Source: Sphingosinicella microcystinivorans (GTDB lineage: Bacteria > Pseudomonadota > Alphaproteobacteria > Sphingomonadales > Sphingomonadaceae). From it: DNA of 64,000 nt. Each line of letters begins with the position of its first letter. Position 1 is the stretch's first letter. Positions 7,413 to 17,137 of this stretch are shown here, piece after piece. The translations under genes and the position numbers were made by a program. The stretch lies in NCBI RefSeq assembly GCF_003634215.1, contig NZ_RBWX01000010.1, positions 124,001-188,000 on the forward strand, in the 5' to 3' direction. Below the pieces are notes generated by a model. It searched no databases and was not told the DNA's origin. It saw nothing but the letters and a program-made list of their open reading frames with translations.

Positions 7413-8771
7413 GTGCAGGCCAATCGCGTACTCGTCGTCGGCAAGGATGAAACGCACGCGAAAGCGGGCGTCGCGAAGATCGCGGCCGACAAGTTCACTT
7501 TGGTGGAAGGTGCGTCCTGGACGGAAGCGCTACCGCTCGCGTCGAGCGGACGCTACCAGCTTGTCATCGTGCTTGCGGGCGCGGAAATCGGGATCGCCGC
7601 CGTCACCACCTTCGCGCGCAGCGCCGAGCGGTGGGCACAGCGCGAGGACATGATGCTCGTCGCGCTCACCGAAGACGGCACCGCCGCGCTTCACCGCGAT
7701 CTCCAGCACGCGGGCTTCGACGACATCATTCACCGGCCGATGCACCCCACACAGGTCGCAAGCCGCGTCGCCATCCTGCTGCGCCTTTCCACCATGCGCC
7801 GCGAACTTGCGCGTCGGCAGGCGACCGCACGCGGCTTCACGAGCGGCGACGGGCTGTTCCTGGCGCCCGCCGAGCCGGTGATCGCCAGCCGCCGCGCGTC
7901 GGTCCTGCTCGTTCAGTTCGATCAGAGCGCGCATTGCGCCGAACAGTTCAACCGCGCTGTGCGGTCCTGCACCGAGGCGACGATCTGCGATGATCCGGAG
8001 GCGGCGCGGGCGCTGCTTTATCGCGGCGGTCTCGATGCCGTGCTGCTCTGCTCGGCGGTCGACCCCAAAAGCGCGATCGATTTCGCGGACCGGATGCGCC
8101 GCGTGCCCGCGCTCTACAATCTCCCCGTCCTCCTCGCGACGCCGGACGTCGAGAAGCTCGATCTCGACATGGTGTTCAATGCGGGCATCACCGATGTCGC
8201 GCCGACCTGCCTGTCGAGTGAGCAGCTCTCCGTGCACCTCACCTCGTTCAAGCGGCTCGAAGCACTGCGCGCCGCGCTTGCCGCGCGCTATGCGCAGCAC
8301 GTCGAGATGGTCATTCGCGACGGGCTCACGGGATTTGCGGGCCACGGCTTCGGCATGGCGCATCTGCAGTCGACCTTGCGCGACTGTGCCGAGCTTTCGC
8401 TTCCCGTGGCCATAGGCGGCCTCACGATCGAGAATCTTGACGAGATCAATGCCGCGCACGGCTATCTGGCGGGCGACATCGTGATGCGCCGCGTCGGCGA
8501 CATGGTGCGCCGCTGCATTCGCGGTGAGGATATGGCGACGCGCCTGTCGGGCAGCCGTATCCTCGTGCAGTTCCCGGACACGCGCTACGCCAGCGCGAAC
8601 GTCGCGATCCGCCGCCTCGCAAACGTGCTGCGCTTCCAGAAGATCGATCTGCCGGGCGGTGCTTCCATCGCGCTCAGGATCGGCTACACTCTCGCCTGCT
8701 GGGATGGCGATGCCGACGCGCGGACCCTCGTTGCGTCGCTGAAGGCGCGGAAGGTCGCAGTCGCCGCCTGA
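7413..8771 (+). CDS. PleD-like protein with two degenerate receivers and a degenerate GGDEF domain
   Basis: The 452-residue protein has the receiver-receiver-GGDEF layout of the diguanylate cyclase PleD. Receiver 1 (about 1-125) begins RVLVVGKDE but has LVIVLAG in place of the strand ending in the phospho-accepting Asp, and HRP instead of KP. Receiver 2 (about 160-285) begins ASVLLVQFD and likewise lacks an Asp after DAVLLCSA. The GGDEF domain starts DGLTGFAGHGFG, but the signature is RLSGSRIL (residues 377-384), so no metal-binding or catalytic residues remain. It is probably a non-enzymatic partner or scaffold. The start is a GTG. Being downstream of the EAL protein on the same strand, it may be co-transcribed with it. 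Confidence 0.82.
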   Translation: MQANRVLVVGKDETHAKAGVAKIAADKFTLVEGASWTEALPLASSGRYQLVIVLAGAEIGIAAVTTFARSAERWAQREDMMLVALTEDGTAALHRDLQHAGFDDIIHRPMHPTQVASRVAILLRLSTMRRELARRQATARGFTSGDGLFLAPAEPVIASRRASVLLVQFDQSAHCAEQFNRAVRSCTEATICDDPEAARALLYRGGLDAVLLCSAVDPKSAIDFADRMRRVPALYNLPVLLATPDVEKLDLDMVFNAGITDVAPTCLSSEQLSVHLTSFKRLEALRAALAARYAQHVEMVIRDGLTGFAGHGFGMAHLQSTLRDCAELSLPVAIGGLTIENLDEINAAHGYLAGDIVMRRVGDMVRRCIRGEDMATRLSGSRILVQFPDTRYASANVAIRRLANVLRFQKIDLPGGASIALRIGYTLACWDGDADARTLVASLKARKVAVAA

Positions 8772-8797
8772 TCCAGCTTCCCCGCGGGAGGCTTTTC

Positions 8798-9427
8798 ATG
8801 GCGATCACTATCGATGTCGTTTCGGATTTCGTTTGCCCGTGGTGTTGGATCGGCAAGCGCCATCTCGATACCTTCGCGAGCGAGGCGGATATCGATCGGC
8901 GCTGGCATCCCTACCTGCTGCACCCCGATATGCCTGAAGGCGGTGTCGACCGTGCCGATTTCGTACGCGCGAAGTTCGGCAGCGACGAGCGGGCGCGCGA
9001 ACTCGGCGCGAATGTCACGGCGGTGGCGAAGGCGGCCGGTCTCGATATCGATTATTCCCGCGTGGTTCGCATCCCCGATACGCGCGACGCGCACCGTCTC
9101 GTGCGCTGGGCTGGCGGGCAGGGGCGTGCGGACACTGTCGCAGAGGGGCTTTTCCGGGCCTATTTCAGCGAAGGGCGCGATATCGGCGATGCCGCCGTCC
9201 TTGCCGATATCGGCGCTGCGGCGGGCATGGACCGGGCCATTCTGGAAGGGCTGCTTGCCGGCGATGCCGACAGGGATATCGTCGATGCGCAGGCGGACCG
9301 GGCTCGTTCAATGGGCGTCAGCGGCGTTCCCACGCATATATTCGCCAACAAGGTCGCCGTGGTCGGCGCGCAGCCGATCGAGGCACTGAGGCAGGCGGCG
9401 GAGCTCGCGGCGGCCACCGGGGATTAG
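8798..9427 (+). CDS. DsbA-family (FrnE-like) oxidoreductase
   Basis: A 209-residue thioredoxin-fold protein with the active-site motif C13-P-W-C16 close to the N-terminus (SDFVCPWCWIGKRHL). The helical insertion and the C-terminal GVSGVPTHIF (cis-proline loop) and GAQPIEAL segments match the FrnE/DsbA-like cytoplasmic family. No signal peptide is present, so a cytoplasmic thiol-disulfide role is likely. The ribosome site GGAGG lies before the ATG. The downstream gene is convergent. Confidence 0.9.
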   Translation: MAITIDVVSDFVCPWCWIGKRHLDTFASEADIDRRWHPYLLHPDMPEGGVDRADFVRAKFGSDERARELGANVTAVAKAAGLDIDYSRVVRIPDTRDAHRLVRWAGGQGRADTVAEGLFRAYFSEGRDIGDAAVLADIGAAAGMDRAILEGLLAGDADRDIVDAQADRARSMGVSGVPTHIFANKVAVVGAQPIEALRQAAELAAATGD

Positions 9428-9465
9428 AGCGATTGCGTCGGCAGGGCCGCCTGCCGAAGCGGAAA

Positions 9466-10782
9466 TCAGGCGTCCTTGCCGGCTTTTGTCGATTCCGCGG
9501 CAAGCTTGGCGTGCCAGGGCTGGGCGAGCCCGTGATAAAGGCGTTCCTTGCAAACGAGGCGTGACGTGCCGTGCGCGATCAGCGCTGCTGTGAACAGAGG
9601 AAGAATGAGGCCCCGGCTCGCGGTCGCCTCGACGATGATGATCACGGCGGTCAAGGGGGCCCGAACGACGCCCGTGAAATAGGCCACCATGCCGAGCAGC
9701 ACCACCGCGCCGCCCGGCTCGTCGGGGAAAATCGCTTTCAGGATGGCGCCAAGCCCCGCGCCGGCTGACAGCGACGGGGCGAAAATGCCGCCCGGTATGC
9801 CCGCAACAGCGGTTGCCAGCGTCGCGATCAGCTTGGATGGACCATACCAATAGGGCGTCTCCGTACCTTCGATGATACCGCGTGCGGCTTCGTATCCCGT
9901 GCCCCAGGTCAGCCCTGTCGATACGCCGGTCAGCGCGACGACGGCGCCGCAAAGCAGTGCCCAGCGCACTGGCTGGTCCCGCATCGCCGGTATCCAGCGA
10001 TCCTTGTACCGGTCGATGTCGAGCATCATGCGCGCGAACAGCCCGCCGGTCAGGCCGCCGGCGATGCCTGCGATTGGCGCGACGCGAAGCGCTCCGCTGA
10101 AATGCATGGTCTGCCTGACGAAGCCGAAATAGACATAGTCCCCGGCAAGGCCGAGGCTGACCATGCCTGCGATCAGGATGGTGGTCATCGCCAGCAGCGC
10201 CATGCGCTGCTCATAGGCGTCGGCGAGTTCCTCGATCGCGAAGGTGAGACCGGCCAGCGGCGTGTTGAACGCGGCGGCGACCCCCGCCGCGCCCCCGGCG
10301 ATGATGACGGAAGCGCGCAGCGGCACCTGAAGCAGGCGGTGATAGCCGGCCATGATCGCTGCGGAGATCTGCACGGTCGGACCTTCACGACCGACCGAAC
10401 CGCCGACGAGCAGCGCCGCTACGGTCAGGATCAGTTTCATCGCCGCGGCTCGCAGCGGGATCAGCAGCGGCACCGCGCGCGGCGGATCGCGCGTTGCGGC
10501 GATGACCTGCGGAATCCCGGATCCAGCCGTCTCAGGCGCGAACGTCCGCGTACACCAGGCGATCAGCGCGAACCCGGCAGGGGTGAGGATCAGCGGAAGC
10601 CACCAGTGTTTTGCGATATGATGCGTGAACACGTGGCTGGCGCTGTCGGCGAGCCGGGCGAAGAGCAGCGCGGCAAGGCCCACGGAGACCGCACCGATGC
10701 TGAGAGCGATCCGTCGTCGCCAGATTGGTGCGGCGGGGCCATGCCGCCGCACCATGATTCTCAGCTTGCGCAGTGCTTCCAA
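9466..10782 (-). CDS. ClC-family chloride channel / H+-Cl- antiporter
   Basis: This integral membrane protein of 438 residues has about ten or more hydrophobic segments and all ClC selectivity motifs: GSGIPQV, GREGPTVQ with the gating Glu, and GGIFAPSL. The internal proton-path Glu seen in transporters is matched by AIEELADA. It is therefore more likely a Cl-/H+ exchanger than a channel. It has no cytoplasmic CBS domains. It is transcribed alone; the next gene on this strand, the VOC gene, ends upstream at a terminator. Confidence 0.93.
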   Translation of the reverse strand: MEALRKLRIMVRRHGPAAPIWRRRIALSIGAVSVGLAALLFARLADSASHVFTHHIAKHWWLPLILTPAGFALIAWCTRTFAPETAGSGIPQVIAATRDPPRAVPLLIPLRAAAMKLILTVAALLVGGSVGREGPTVQISAAIMAGYHRLLQVPLRASVIIAGGAAGVAAAFNTPLAGLTFAIEELADAYEQRMALLAMTTILIAGMVSLGLAGDYVYFGFVRQTMHFSGALRVAPIAGIAGGLTGGLFARMMLDIDRYKDRWIPAMRDQPVRWALLCGAVVALTGVSTGLTWGTGYEAARGIIEGTETPYWYGPSKLIATLATAVAGIPGGIFAPSLSAGAGLGAILKAIFPDEPGGAVVLLGMVAYFTGVVRAPLTAVIIIVEATASRGLILPLFTAALIAHGTSRLVCKERLYHGLAQPWHAKLAAESTKAGKDA

Positions 10783-10850
10783 AGTGAAGGTGTTTCCCCG
10801 GAGCCAGTATGAAGGATGGACCTTCGTCTAACGGCAAATGCAGGGCCGGG

Positions 10851-10889
10851 GCAAGAAAAGGGGCTGCCCGCGCGTCAGCAGGCAGCCCG
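10851..10889 (-). terminator. Rho-independent terminator of the VOC gene
   Basis: GGGCTGCC at 10861-10868 pairs with GGCAGCCC at 10881-10888. Read on the minus strand, the stem is followed by CTTTTCTT. It lies just after the VOC gene stop. Confidence 0.7.
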
Positions 10890-10898
10890 AAATGCGGT

Positions 10899-11279
10899 TC
10901 AGCTCATCCGGTGCAGAGCGCAGAGCTTGTTGCCGGCAGGGTCGCGCAGATAGGCAAGGTAGAGCTTGCCGAAGCTGCCTTCGCGCACGCCGGGCGGGTC
11001 TTCGCAGGTCGTGCCGCCGTTCGCCACGCCCGCGGCGTGCCAGGCATCGGCTTCCGCCGGCGATTTTGCGGCAAAGCCGATCGTACCGCCGTTGGCGCAG
11101 CACGCAGGTTCGCCGTTGATCGGCTGCGTCACCGCGAAGATGCCGCTCTGCGTCATGTAGAAAAGGCGCCCTTTGTCATCGACTGTGCCCGGCGGAACGC
11201 CGAGCGCGCCGAGTGTCGCGTCGTAGAACGTCTTGGCGGCTGCCGTGTCGTCCGCGCCGACCATAATATGACTGAACAC
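10899..11279 (-). CDS. VOC (glyoxalase/bleomycin-resistance) family protein
   Basis: This small protein of 126 residues begins FSHIMVGADDTAAAKTFYDA, the usual first beta-alpha unit of the vicinal oxygen chelate fold, and ends YLAYLRDPAGNKLCALHR, the common C-terminal strand with DP-GN. Two such units make one metal site. The substrate cannot be told. The start is a GTG preceded by GGAGGAGAG. A terminator follows the gene. Confidence 0.88.
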   Translation of the reverse strand: MFSHIMVGADDTAAAKTFYDATLGALGVPPGTVDDKGRLFYMTQSGIFAVTQPINGEPACCANGGTIGFAAKSPAEADAWHAAGVANGGTTCEDPPGVREGSFGKLYLAYLRDPAGNKLCALHRMS

Positions 11280-11474
11280 GTCTTCTCTCCTCCTCCAATG
11301 CCGCAGGGGAATGCGGCTTCAGATGACTGATTGCATGGGCCCCGTGGCGCATCAAGATATCACTACCGGCAGTCGGAATGCAGGTAGTACTCGACATCGC
11401 CCCCCCCAAACTGTGAAAAGTGGGGCCGCGTTCAATTCGGTACGCGAAAATCCGGCATTCGACAGGAGAAACTC

Positions 11475-13286
11475 ATGCGCTTCACTCTTGCTCTGCTGCT
11501 GGCCTGCGCCACGCCGCTCGCTTTTGCTCCTGTTCCGGCGATCGCGCAGACAGCGCCTGAAAATGTTCAGGATGCGGCGCTGCTCCAGTTCCTCGATCAG
11601 GCGTTTGACGAGCGCGTGAGCCTCCAGCCCGAAACCTTGACGCAGCTCGGACTCAAGACCGACAACGACCGGCTCAATGACTACACGGATGCCGCTGCGG
11701 TGCGCGAGCAAGCGCTTGCAGAGCGCCAGCTCAAGGAGATGCGCGCGCGCTTCCGGCCCGAGCATCTCAGCAAGGGCGCGCAAATCAGTTTCCGCCTTTT
11801 CGAATATGACGTGGAGCGGAGCCGCAAGGCTTTCGCGTTTCGAAAACTGCGCTTCCCGGTCACGACCAACGGCAGTCCGGCGGGGGATATCCCGGTGCTT
11901 CTCATCAACAACCACAAGGTCGATACCGTGGCGGATGCGGAGGCCTATATCGCCCGCCTGCGCGATACCGAGCGCGTGATGCGGGAGGTTGCGGCAAACA
12001 TGCGGGAGCAGGCCGCGCAGGGCGTTGTTCCCAACATAGTGAATTTCGCGCCCGCACGCGCCGACGCCGGAAAAGTCCTCGTGGGGGCGCCGTTCGACAG
12101 CGGTCCGGATTCAACGCTGATGGCCGATTTCCGCAAGAAGGTCGGCGCTCTGGATGCACCGCCGGCGGTGAAGGAAAAGCTTCTTGCCGATGCAAGTGCG
12201 GCGCTGACAGGCCCGCTCCGCACCGGCTACAACGTGCTGATCGCAGCGATCGACGAGGTCGCGCCCCTGTCGAAAGGCAATTTCGGGGTCTGGAGCCTGC
12301 CCGGCGGCGACGCTTATTATGCAGACCAGCTTGAAAGCGCGACGACGACGAACCTCACGGCGGATCAGATTCACGCGCTGGGGCTGAAGCAGGTTGCGGC
12401 GATCCGGCAGGAGATGGAGGCGATCAAACGCGAGGTTGGGTTCGAGGGCACGCTCAATCAGTTCTTCGATCACATCCGCACCGACCCCGAATTCAAATAT
12501 CCCAATACCGATGCGGGCCGCGAAACCTATCTGAAGGATGCGCGGGCAGTGATCGCGTCGGTGATGGATGTCGCACCGCGTTACTTCAGTGTGCTGCCCA
12601 AGGCCGCGCTGGAGGTGCGTGCGGTGGAAAAATGGCGCGAAGCGACCGCGCCGACCGCGTTCTACAATCAGCCCTCGGCGGACGGTTCACGGCCGGGCAT
12701 CTACTACGTCAATCTCGTTGATATGAACCAGACGCAGAAGGTGCAGGTCGCCGGAATCTCCGTGCATGAAGGCGCGCCCGGCCACCACTTCCAGATTGCG
12801 CGTCAGCAGGAGCTGACGGGCATTCCGAAGTTCCGCATGTTTGGCGGCTACGGCGCTTATATCGAGGGCTGGGGCCTTTATTCTGAAAGGCTGGCGGACG
12901 AGATGGGGGCGTACAAAGGCCCTTACGAACGGTTCGGCATGCTCTCGCTTCAGGTTTGGCGGGCGATCCGACTGGTCCTCGACACCGGTATCCATTCGAA
13001 GCGCTGGACGCGCGATCAGGCGATCGCCTATTTTCGCGCCAACAGTTCGGTGTCGGATACCGACATCGCGCGCGAGGTCGATCGCTATTTCAACTGGCCG
13101 GGTCAGGCGACGAGCTACATGGTCGGCCAGCTCAAGATAGCGGAACTCCGCGCCCGCGCCGAGCGCGAGCTCGGGCAGCGCTTCGACATTCGCGAATTTC
13201 ACGAAGCCGTCCTCAGCGAAGGCGCCCTGCCGCTGAACGTGCTCGAGGAACAGGTCGATCAGTACATCGCCGCGAAGCGCCGCTAG
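11475..13286 (+). CDS. Secreted DUF885 family metallopeptidase-like protein
   Basis: The 603-residue protein starts with a signal peptide (MRFTLALLLACATPL..., cleaved after AIAQ). The body is the alpha-helical DUF885 fold with the family's metal motif HEGAPGHHFQ (about residues 430-439), a variation on HExxH in which the second His pair is adjacent. DUF885 proteins resemble M32/M3-type peptidases; a periplasmic or envelope peptidase is the likely role, but no substrate is known. The ribosome site AGGAG precedes the ATG. Upstream (11362-11388) ACTACC and GGTAGT form a weak inverted repeat. It converges on mfd with only 19 bases between the stops. Confidence 0.88.
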   Translation: MRFTLALLLACATPLAFAPVPAIAQTAPENVQDAALLQFLDQAFDERVSLQPETLTQLGLKTDNDRLNDYTDAAAVREQALAERQLKEMRARFRPEHLSKGAQISFRLFEYDVERSRKAFAFRKLRFPVTTNGSPAGDIPVLLINNHKVDTVADAEAYIARLRDTERVMREVAANMREQAAQGVVPNIVNFAPARADAGKVLVGAPFDSGPDSTLMADFRKKVGALDAPPAVKEKLLADASAALTGPLRTGYNVLIAAIDEVAPLSKGNFGVWSLPGGDAYYADQLESATTTNLTADQIHALGLKQVAAIRQEMEAIKREVGFEGTLNQFFDHIRTDPEFKYPNTDAGRETYLKDARAVIASVMDVAPRYFSVLPKAALEVRAVEKWREATAPTAFYNQPSADGSRPGIYYVNLVDMNQTQKVQVAGISVHEGAPGHHFQIARQQELTGIPKFRMFGGYGAYIEGWGLYSERLADEMGAYKGPYERFGMLSLQVWRAIRLVLDTGIHSKRWTRDQAIAYFRANSSVSDTDIAREVDRYFNWPGQATSYMVGQLKIAELRARAERELGQRFDIREFHEAVLSEGALPLNVLEEQVDQYIAAKRR

Positions 13287-13305
13287 GACGCGCTGATCGC
13301 GGCGG

Positions 13306-16300
13306 CTATCCGGCGAGCTTCCCCATCGCGCGCGCTACGTTGAGCCCGCCCTGAAGCCGCGATGCCGGGTTTGGCCAGTCGCGGCCGATGAACAGCTTGT
13401 GGTCGGGGCGCAACCTCGCAACCTGAGCGTTCTTCTGCACGAACTCGATCAGCTTGCCGGGCTTCGGGAAGCTGCCGGCGTGGAAAGCAATCAGCGCACC
13501 CTTGGGACCGGCCTCCAGCTTCTCGATGTTTGCAGCTTTGCAATGAAGTTTGATTTCAATAACTTTCAGGAGATTGCTCACCTCATCCGGCAGCTTCCCG
13601 AAACGATCGATCATCTCGGCGGCAAAGGGCTCCACACCCGCCACCTCGTCGATGTCATTGAGGCGGCGATACAGCGCCATGCGGAGGTTGAGGTCGCCCA
13701 CGTAGCTCTCGGGGATCAGGATCGGCGCGTCGACCGCGATCTGCGGGCTGAACGCCTCGCGCGGCCGGTCGAGTCCTGCCGCGTCGGCGCGGGCCGCGAG
13801 CATCGCCTCTTCCAGCATGTCCTGGTACAGTTCGAAGCCGATCTCGCGGATGTGGCCCGATTGCTCGTCGCCAAGCAGGTTGCCCGCGCCGCGAATGTCT
13901 AAATCCTGCGCCGCAAGCTGGAAGCCCGCGCCCAGCGTATCGAGGTTGGAAAGCACCTGCAGCCGCTTCGTGGCCGTTTCGGTGATCAAGTGGTTCGCGG
14001 GCGTTGTCAGATAGGCGTAGGCGCGCGTCTTCGATCGGCCCACGCGGCCGCGGATCTGATAGAGCTGGGCGAGTCCGAACATGTCGGCGCGGTGCACCAC
14101 CAGCGTATTGGCGCTCGGAATATCGAGCCCGGATTCGATGATCGTCGTCGAAACCAGAACGTCGTAGCGCTTGTCGTAGAAGGCGGACATGCGCTCCTCG
14201 ACCTCGCTCGAGCTCATCTGCCCGTGTGCGACGATGTACTTCACCTCTGGCACGTGCGTGCGCAGGAACTCTTCGATTTCCGGAATGTCGGCGATCCGGG
14301 GCGTCACGAAGAAGCTCTGGCCGCCGCGATAGTGCTCGCGCAGCAGCGCTTCGCGCACCACCACTTCGTCCCACGGCATCACGTAGGTACGCACGGCGAG
14401 CCGGTCGACGGGCGGCGTCGCGATGATCGACATGTCCCGCAGCCCTGACATCGCCATCTGAAGCGTGCGCGGGATCGGCGTCGCCGTCAGCGTCAGCACG
14501 TGCACGTCGGTCTTCAGCTGCTTCAGCCGTTCCTTGTGGATCACGCCGAAGCGCTGCTCTTCATCCACGATGACAAGACCGAGCCGTTTGAAATTGATGT
14601 TCTTCGATAAAAGTGCGTGCGTGCCGACGACGATATCGACGCTGCCGTCCGCAAGGCCCGCGCGCGTCTGGGCGGCTTCGTTCGCCGAAACGAGCCGCGA
14701 AAGGTGGCCGACCTTTACCGGCAGTCCGTCGAAGCGCTCGCGGAAGTTCTGCGCGTGCTGGCGCGCAAGCAGCGTCGTCGGGCAGACCACCGCCACCTGG
14801 TTCCCCGCCATCGCGCCCACGAACGCCGCGCGCAGCGCCACTTCGGTTTTGCCGAAGCCGACGTCGCCAACGATCAGCCGGTCCATCGGCTTCCCGGCGG
14901 CAAGGTCGGCGACCACATCGTCCACCGCGCGCAGCTGGTCGTCGGTTTCCGCATAAGGGAAGCGGTCCACAAACGCCCCGAAAGTAGACGCCTCCGCCTC
15001 GAAAACCTTCCCCGGCCGAGTCGCTCTCTGTGCAGCTACTTTGAGTAGTTCGTTCGCGATCTCGCGAATCCGCTCCTTCATCCGCGCCTTGCGCGCCTGC
15101 CAGCTCGATCCGCCCAGCTTGTCGAGCGCCACGCCCTCGGAGTCGGAGCCATAGCGCGAGAGAACGTCCATGTTCTCCACCGGCACATACAGCTTATCGC
15201 CGCCCGCGTACGAAAGGTGCACGCAGTCGTGCGGGCTCCGGCCTACCTCGATCGTGGTCAGCCCCTCGTAGCGCCCGATGCCGTGGTCGGCGTGCACCAC
15301 GAGATCGCCCGGTGTCATCATGGAGATCTGGTCCATGAAGGCGTCGGCCTTGCGCGCCCGCTTGACGCGCCGCACCATCCGGTCGCCGAACATGTCCTGC
15401 TCGGAAACGAGCGCAACGTCAGCGGTCGTGAAGCCGTGGTCGATCGGCAGCACCGCCATCGCCGCGCCGCCGCCCTTGGCGGCACCCAGTGCCTCCTGCC
15501 AGTTCTCCACGATGTGCAGCGGCCCGAAGCCATGGTCGCCGAGCAGCGTGCGCAGACGGTCGCGCGAGCCCTCGGTGTAGCTCGCAAGCACGACACGCTT
15601 GCCGTCCCGGTGCAGCGCCGCGACATGCGTGCCGACCGCCTCGTAGATATTCGCCTGCGCCGCCCGCTCGGGCGCAAAGTCGCGCGCTGCCGTTACGCTG
15701 AGGTCGATCACGCCGTCCTCATCCGGCCGCGCGAAGTGGGTCGCGAGGTGAATGCGCCGCGCCTCCTGCATCCCGTCCCACTCGGCCTTGGTCAGGTAGA
15801 GCGCGTCGGGCGGCAGCGGTCGGTAGCTGCCCGGCTCGCGCGTCATCGCCGAGACGCGGTTGCCGTGATAATCGTCGATCGCAGCAAAGCGCTGCTCGGC
15901 GGCAAGGCTCGTGCCCTCGTCGCGCACGATGATGTCGCCCGCGCCCAGATAGTCCAGCACCGTGCCAAGACCGTCCTCGAACAGCGGTAGCCAGTTCTCC
16001 ATGCCTGCGAGCCGCCGCCCGTCGCTCACCGCCTGGTACAGCGGGTCGCTGGTCGCGGTTGCACCGAAGCGGTCCACATAGCCACGCCGGAACCGCTGGA
16101 TGCTGTCGGTCGAAAGCAGCGCCTCGGAGACCGGCAGCAGATCAAACCCCGCGCTCGTGCCGCTCGTCATCTGGCTTGCGGGGTCGAAAAGCCGCAGCGT
16201 CTCGATCTCATCGCCGAAGAAGTCGAGCCGCAGCGCGTGTTCGCCGCCCGCCGGGAACAGGTCGAGAATGCCGCCGCGCACCGCGAACTCGCCCGCGTCC

Positions 16301-16782
16301 ATCACCGTGTCCGTGCGCACGTATCCGTTGGCCACGAGCATTTCGGAGAGCGCATCACGGTCGATGCGTTCGCCCGGCGCAATGCGGGCCGAGAGCCTGC
16401 CCAGCCGCTCGGGCGTCAGCGTCCGCTGGATGAGTGCATTCACCGTGGTTGCGACAAGCTGCGGCGTTTTTAGCGGTCTCAGCAGTCCCGCAAGCCCCGC
16501 CACACGCTCCGCCGCGACACGCAGAGAGGGGGAGGCGCGATCGTAGGGCAGCGAATCCCACGCCGGGACGTAGAGCGTCTCAACCTCCGGCGCGAAAAAG
16601 TGCGCTGCATCGAGCAACTGGTGCGCGGCAAGGTCGTCAGGCGCGATGAACACGGCACGCGCGCCCTTCGCGAAGGCGGCGCGCGCAAGGTCCGCGAGCA
16701 GCCAAGGCTGGAACCCGGCGGGCGCGCTCGCCAGCGTCAGCGGCGTGTTCGCCTTGGCAATGACCTCAACGTAATTCTTCAC
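13306..16782 (-). CDS. mfd: Transcription-repair coupling factor Mfd
   Basis: The 1158-residue protein displaces RNA polymerase stalled at DNA damage and recruits UvrA. The N-terminal UvrB-like part is followed by the RNA-polymerase-interacting domain and a RecG-like motor with Walker A GDVGFGKTEVALR and the DEEQRFGV box, then HVLTLTATPIPRTL, QLYQIRGRVGRS and the C-terminal TRCF domain (LPDEVSNLLKVIEIK). The start is a GTG at 16780-16782 that overlaps the sdhE stop (GTGA); the open frame upstream of it is inside sdhE and not used. Confidence 0.97.
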   Translation of the reverse strand: MKNYVEVIAKANTPLTLASAPAGFQPWLLADLARAAFAKGARAVFIAPDDLAAHQLLDAAHFFAPEVETLYVPAWDSLPYDRASPSLRVAAERVAGLAGLLRPLKTPQLVATTVNALIQRTLTPERLGRLSARIAPGERIDRDALSEMLVANGYVRTDTVMDAGEFAVRGGILDLFPAGGEHALRLDFFGDEIETLRLFDPASQMTSGTSAGFDLLPVSEALLSTDSIQRFRRGYVDRFGATATSDPLYQAVSDGRRLAGMENWLPLFEDGLGTVLDYLGAGDIIVRDEGTSLAAEQRFAAIDDYHGNRVSAMTREPGSYRPLPPDALYLTKAEWDGMQEARRIHLATHFARPDEDGVIDLSVTAARDFAPERAAQANIYEAVGTHVAALHRDGKRVVLASYTEGSRDRLRTLLGDHGFGPLHIVENWQEALGAAKGGGAAMAVLPIDHGFTTADVALVSEQDMFGDRMVRRVKRARKADAFMDQISMMTPGDLVVHADHGIGRYEGLTTIEVGRSPHDCVHLSYAGGDKLYVPVENMDVLSRYGSDSEGVALDKLGGSSWQARKARMKERIREIANELLKVAAQRATRPGKVFEAEASTFGAFVDRFPYAETDDQLRAVDDVVADLAAGKPMDRLIVGDVGFGKTEVALRAAFVGAMAGNQVAVVCPTTLLARQHAQNFRERFDGLPVKVGHLSRLVSANEAAQTRAGLADGSVDIVVGTHALLSKNINFKRLGLVIVDEEQRFGVIHKERLKQLKTDVHVLTLTATPIPRTLQMAMSGLRDMSIIATPPVDRLAVRTYVMPWDEVVVREALLREHYRGGQSFFVTPRIADIPEIEEFLRTHVPEVKYIVAHGQMSSSEVEERMSAFYDKRYDVLVSTTIIESGLDIPSANTLVVHRADMFGLAQLYQIRGRVGRSKTRAYAYLTTPANHLITETATKRLQVLSNLDTLGAGFQLAAQDLDIRGAGNLLGDEQSGHIREIGFELYQDMLEEAMLAARADAAGLDRPREAFSPQIAVDAPILIPESYVGDLNLRMALYRRLNDIDEVAGVEPFAAEMIDRFGKLPDEVSNLLKVIEIKLHCKAANIEKLEAGPKGALIAFHAGSFPKPGKLIEFVQKNAQVARLRPDHKLFIGRDWPNPASRLQGGLNVARAMGKLAG

Positions 16783-17051
16783 TCCGGCGCCACCATGAAA
16801 TCGAGCCGCTTCAGGGTGTTGAGCAGCTCTCCGTGCCACCGCTCCGGCGCTTCGACCGTGCCGATCGCCCACGCCATGATCTCCACGTCGTCCTCTTCGA
16901 GGAACGCTTCCATCCACGCGATCTCAGCGTCGCTCCAGCCTGCAAGATAGCGGTCTGTGAAGCTGCCGATCATGATGTCGGCTTCCTTGGTGCCGCGGTG
17001 CCATGCGCGGAAGTGGAGCCGCCGCCGGCGCGCGTCTAGTGGGGTGGTCAT
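16779..17051 (-). CDS. sdhE: FAD assembly factor SdhE
   Basis: This 90-residue protein (DUF339) has the conserved RGTKEAD motif at residues 19-25, where the RGxxE core promotes covalent FAD attachment to the flavoprotein subunit of succinate dehydrogenase. The helical bundle continues with DVEIMAWAIG. The ATG at 17051 (MTTPLDARR) is chosen over an ATG five codons upstream because it matches the family N-terminus. It is followed without a gap by mfd and faces recG; this trio is common in sphingomonads. Confidence 0.94.
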   Translation of the reverse strand: MTTPLDARRRRLHFRAWHRGTKEADIMIGSFTDRYLAGWSDAEIAWMEAFLEEDDVEIMAWAIGTVEAPERWHGELLNTLKRLDFMVAPE

Positions 17052-17137
17052 CTGCGTTTTCGCCAATAGCCGATAAGCGGAAAGCGCATTTGCGCCTCCC
17101 GCTGCATGGGGTTAGTCAGTTCGCGAAGCGAGATACC

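Noticed and set aside
5262-8771. Active diguanylate cyclases
   Set aside because: Both GGDEF sites are altered (GGAEF and RLSGS) at metal or catalytic positions, so cyclase activity is not claimed.
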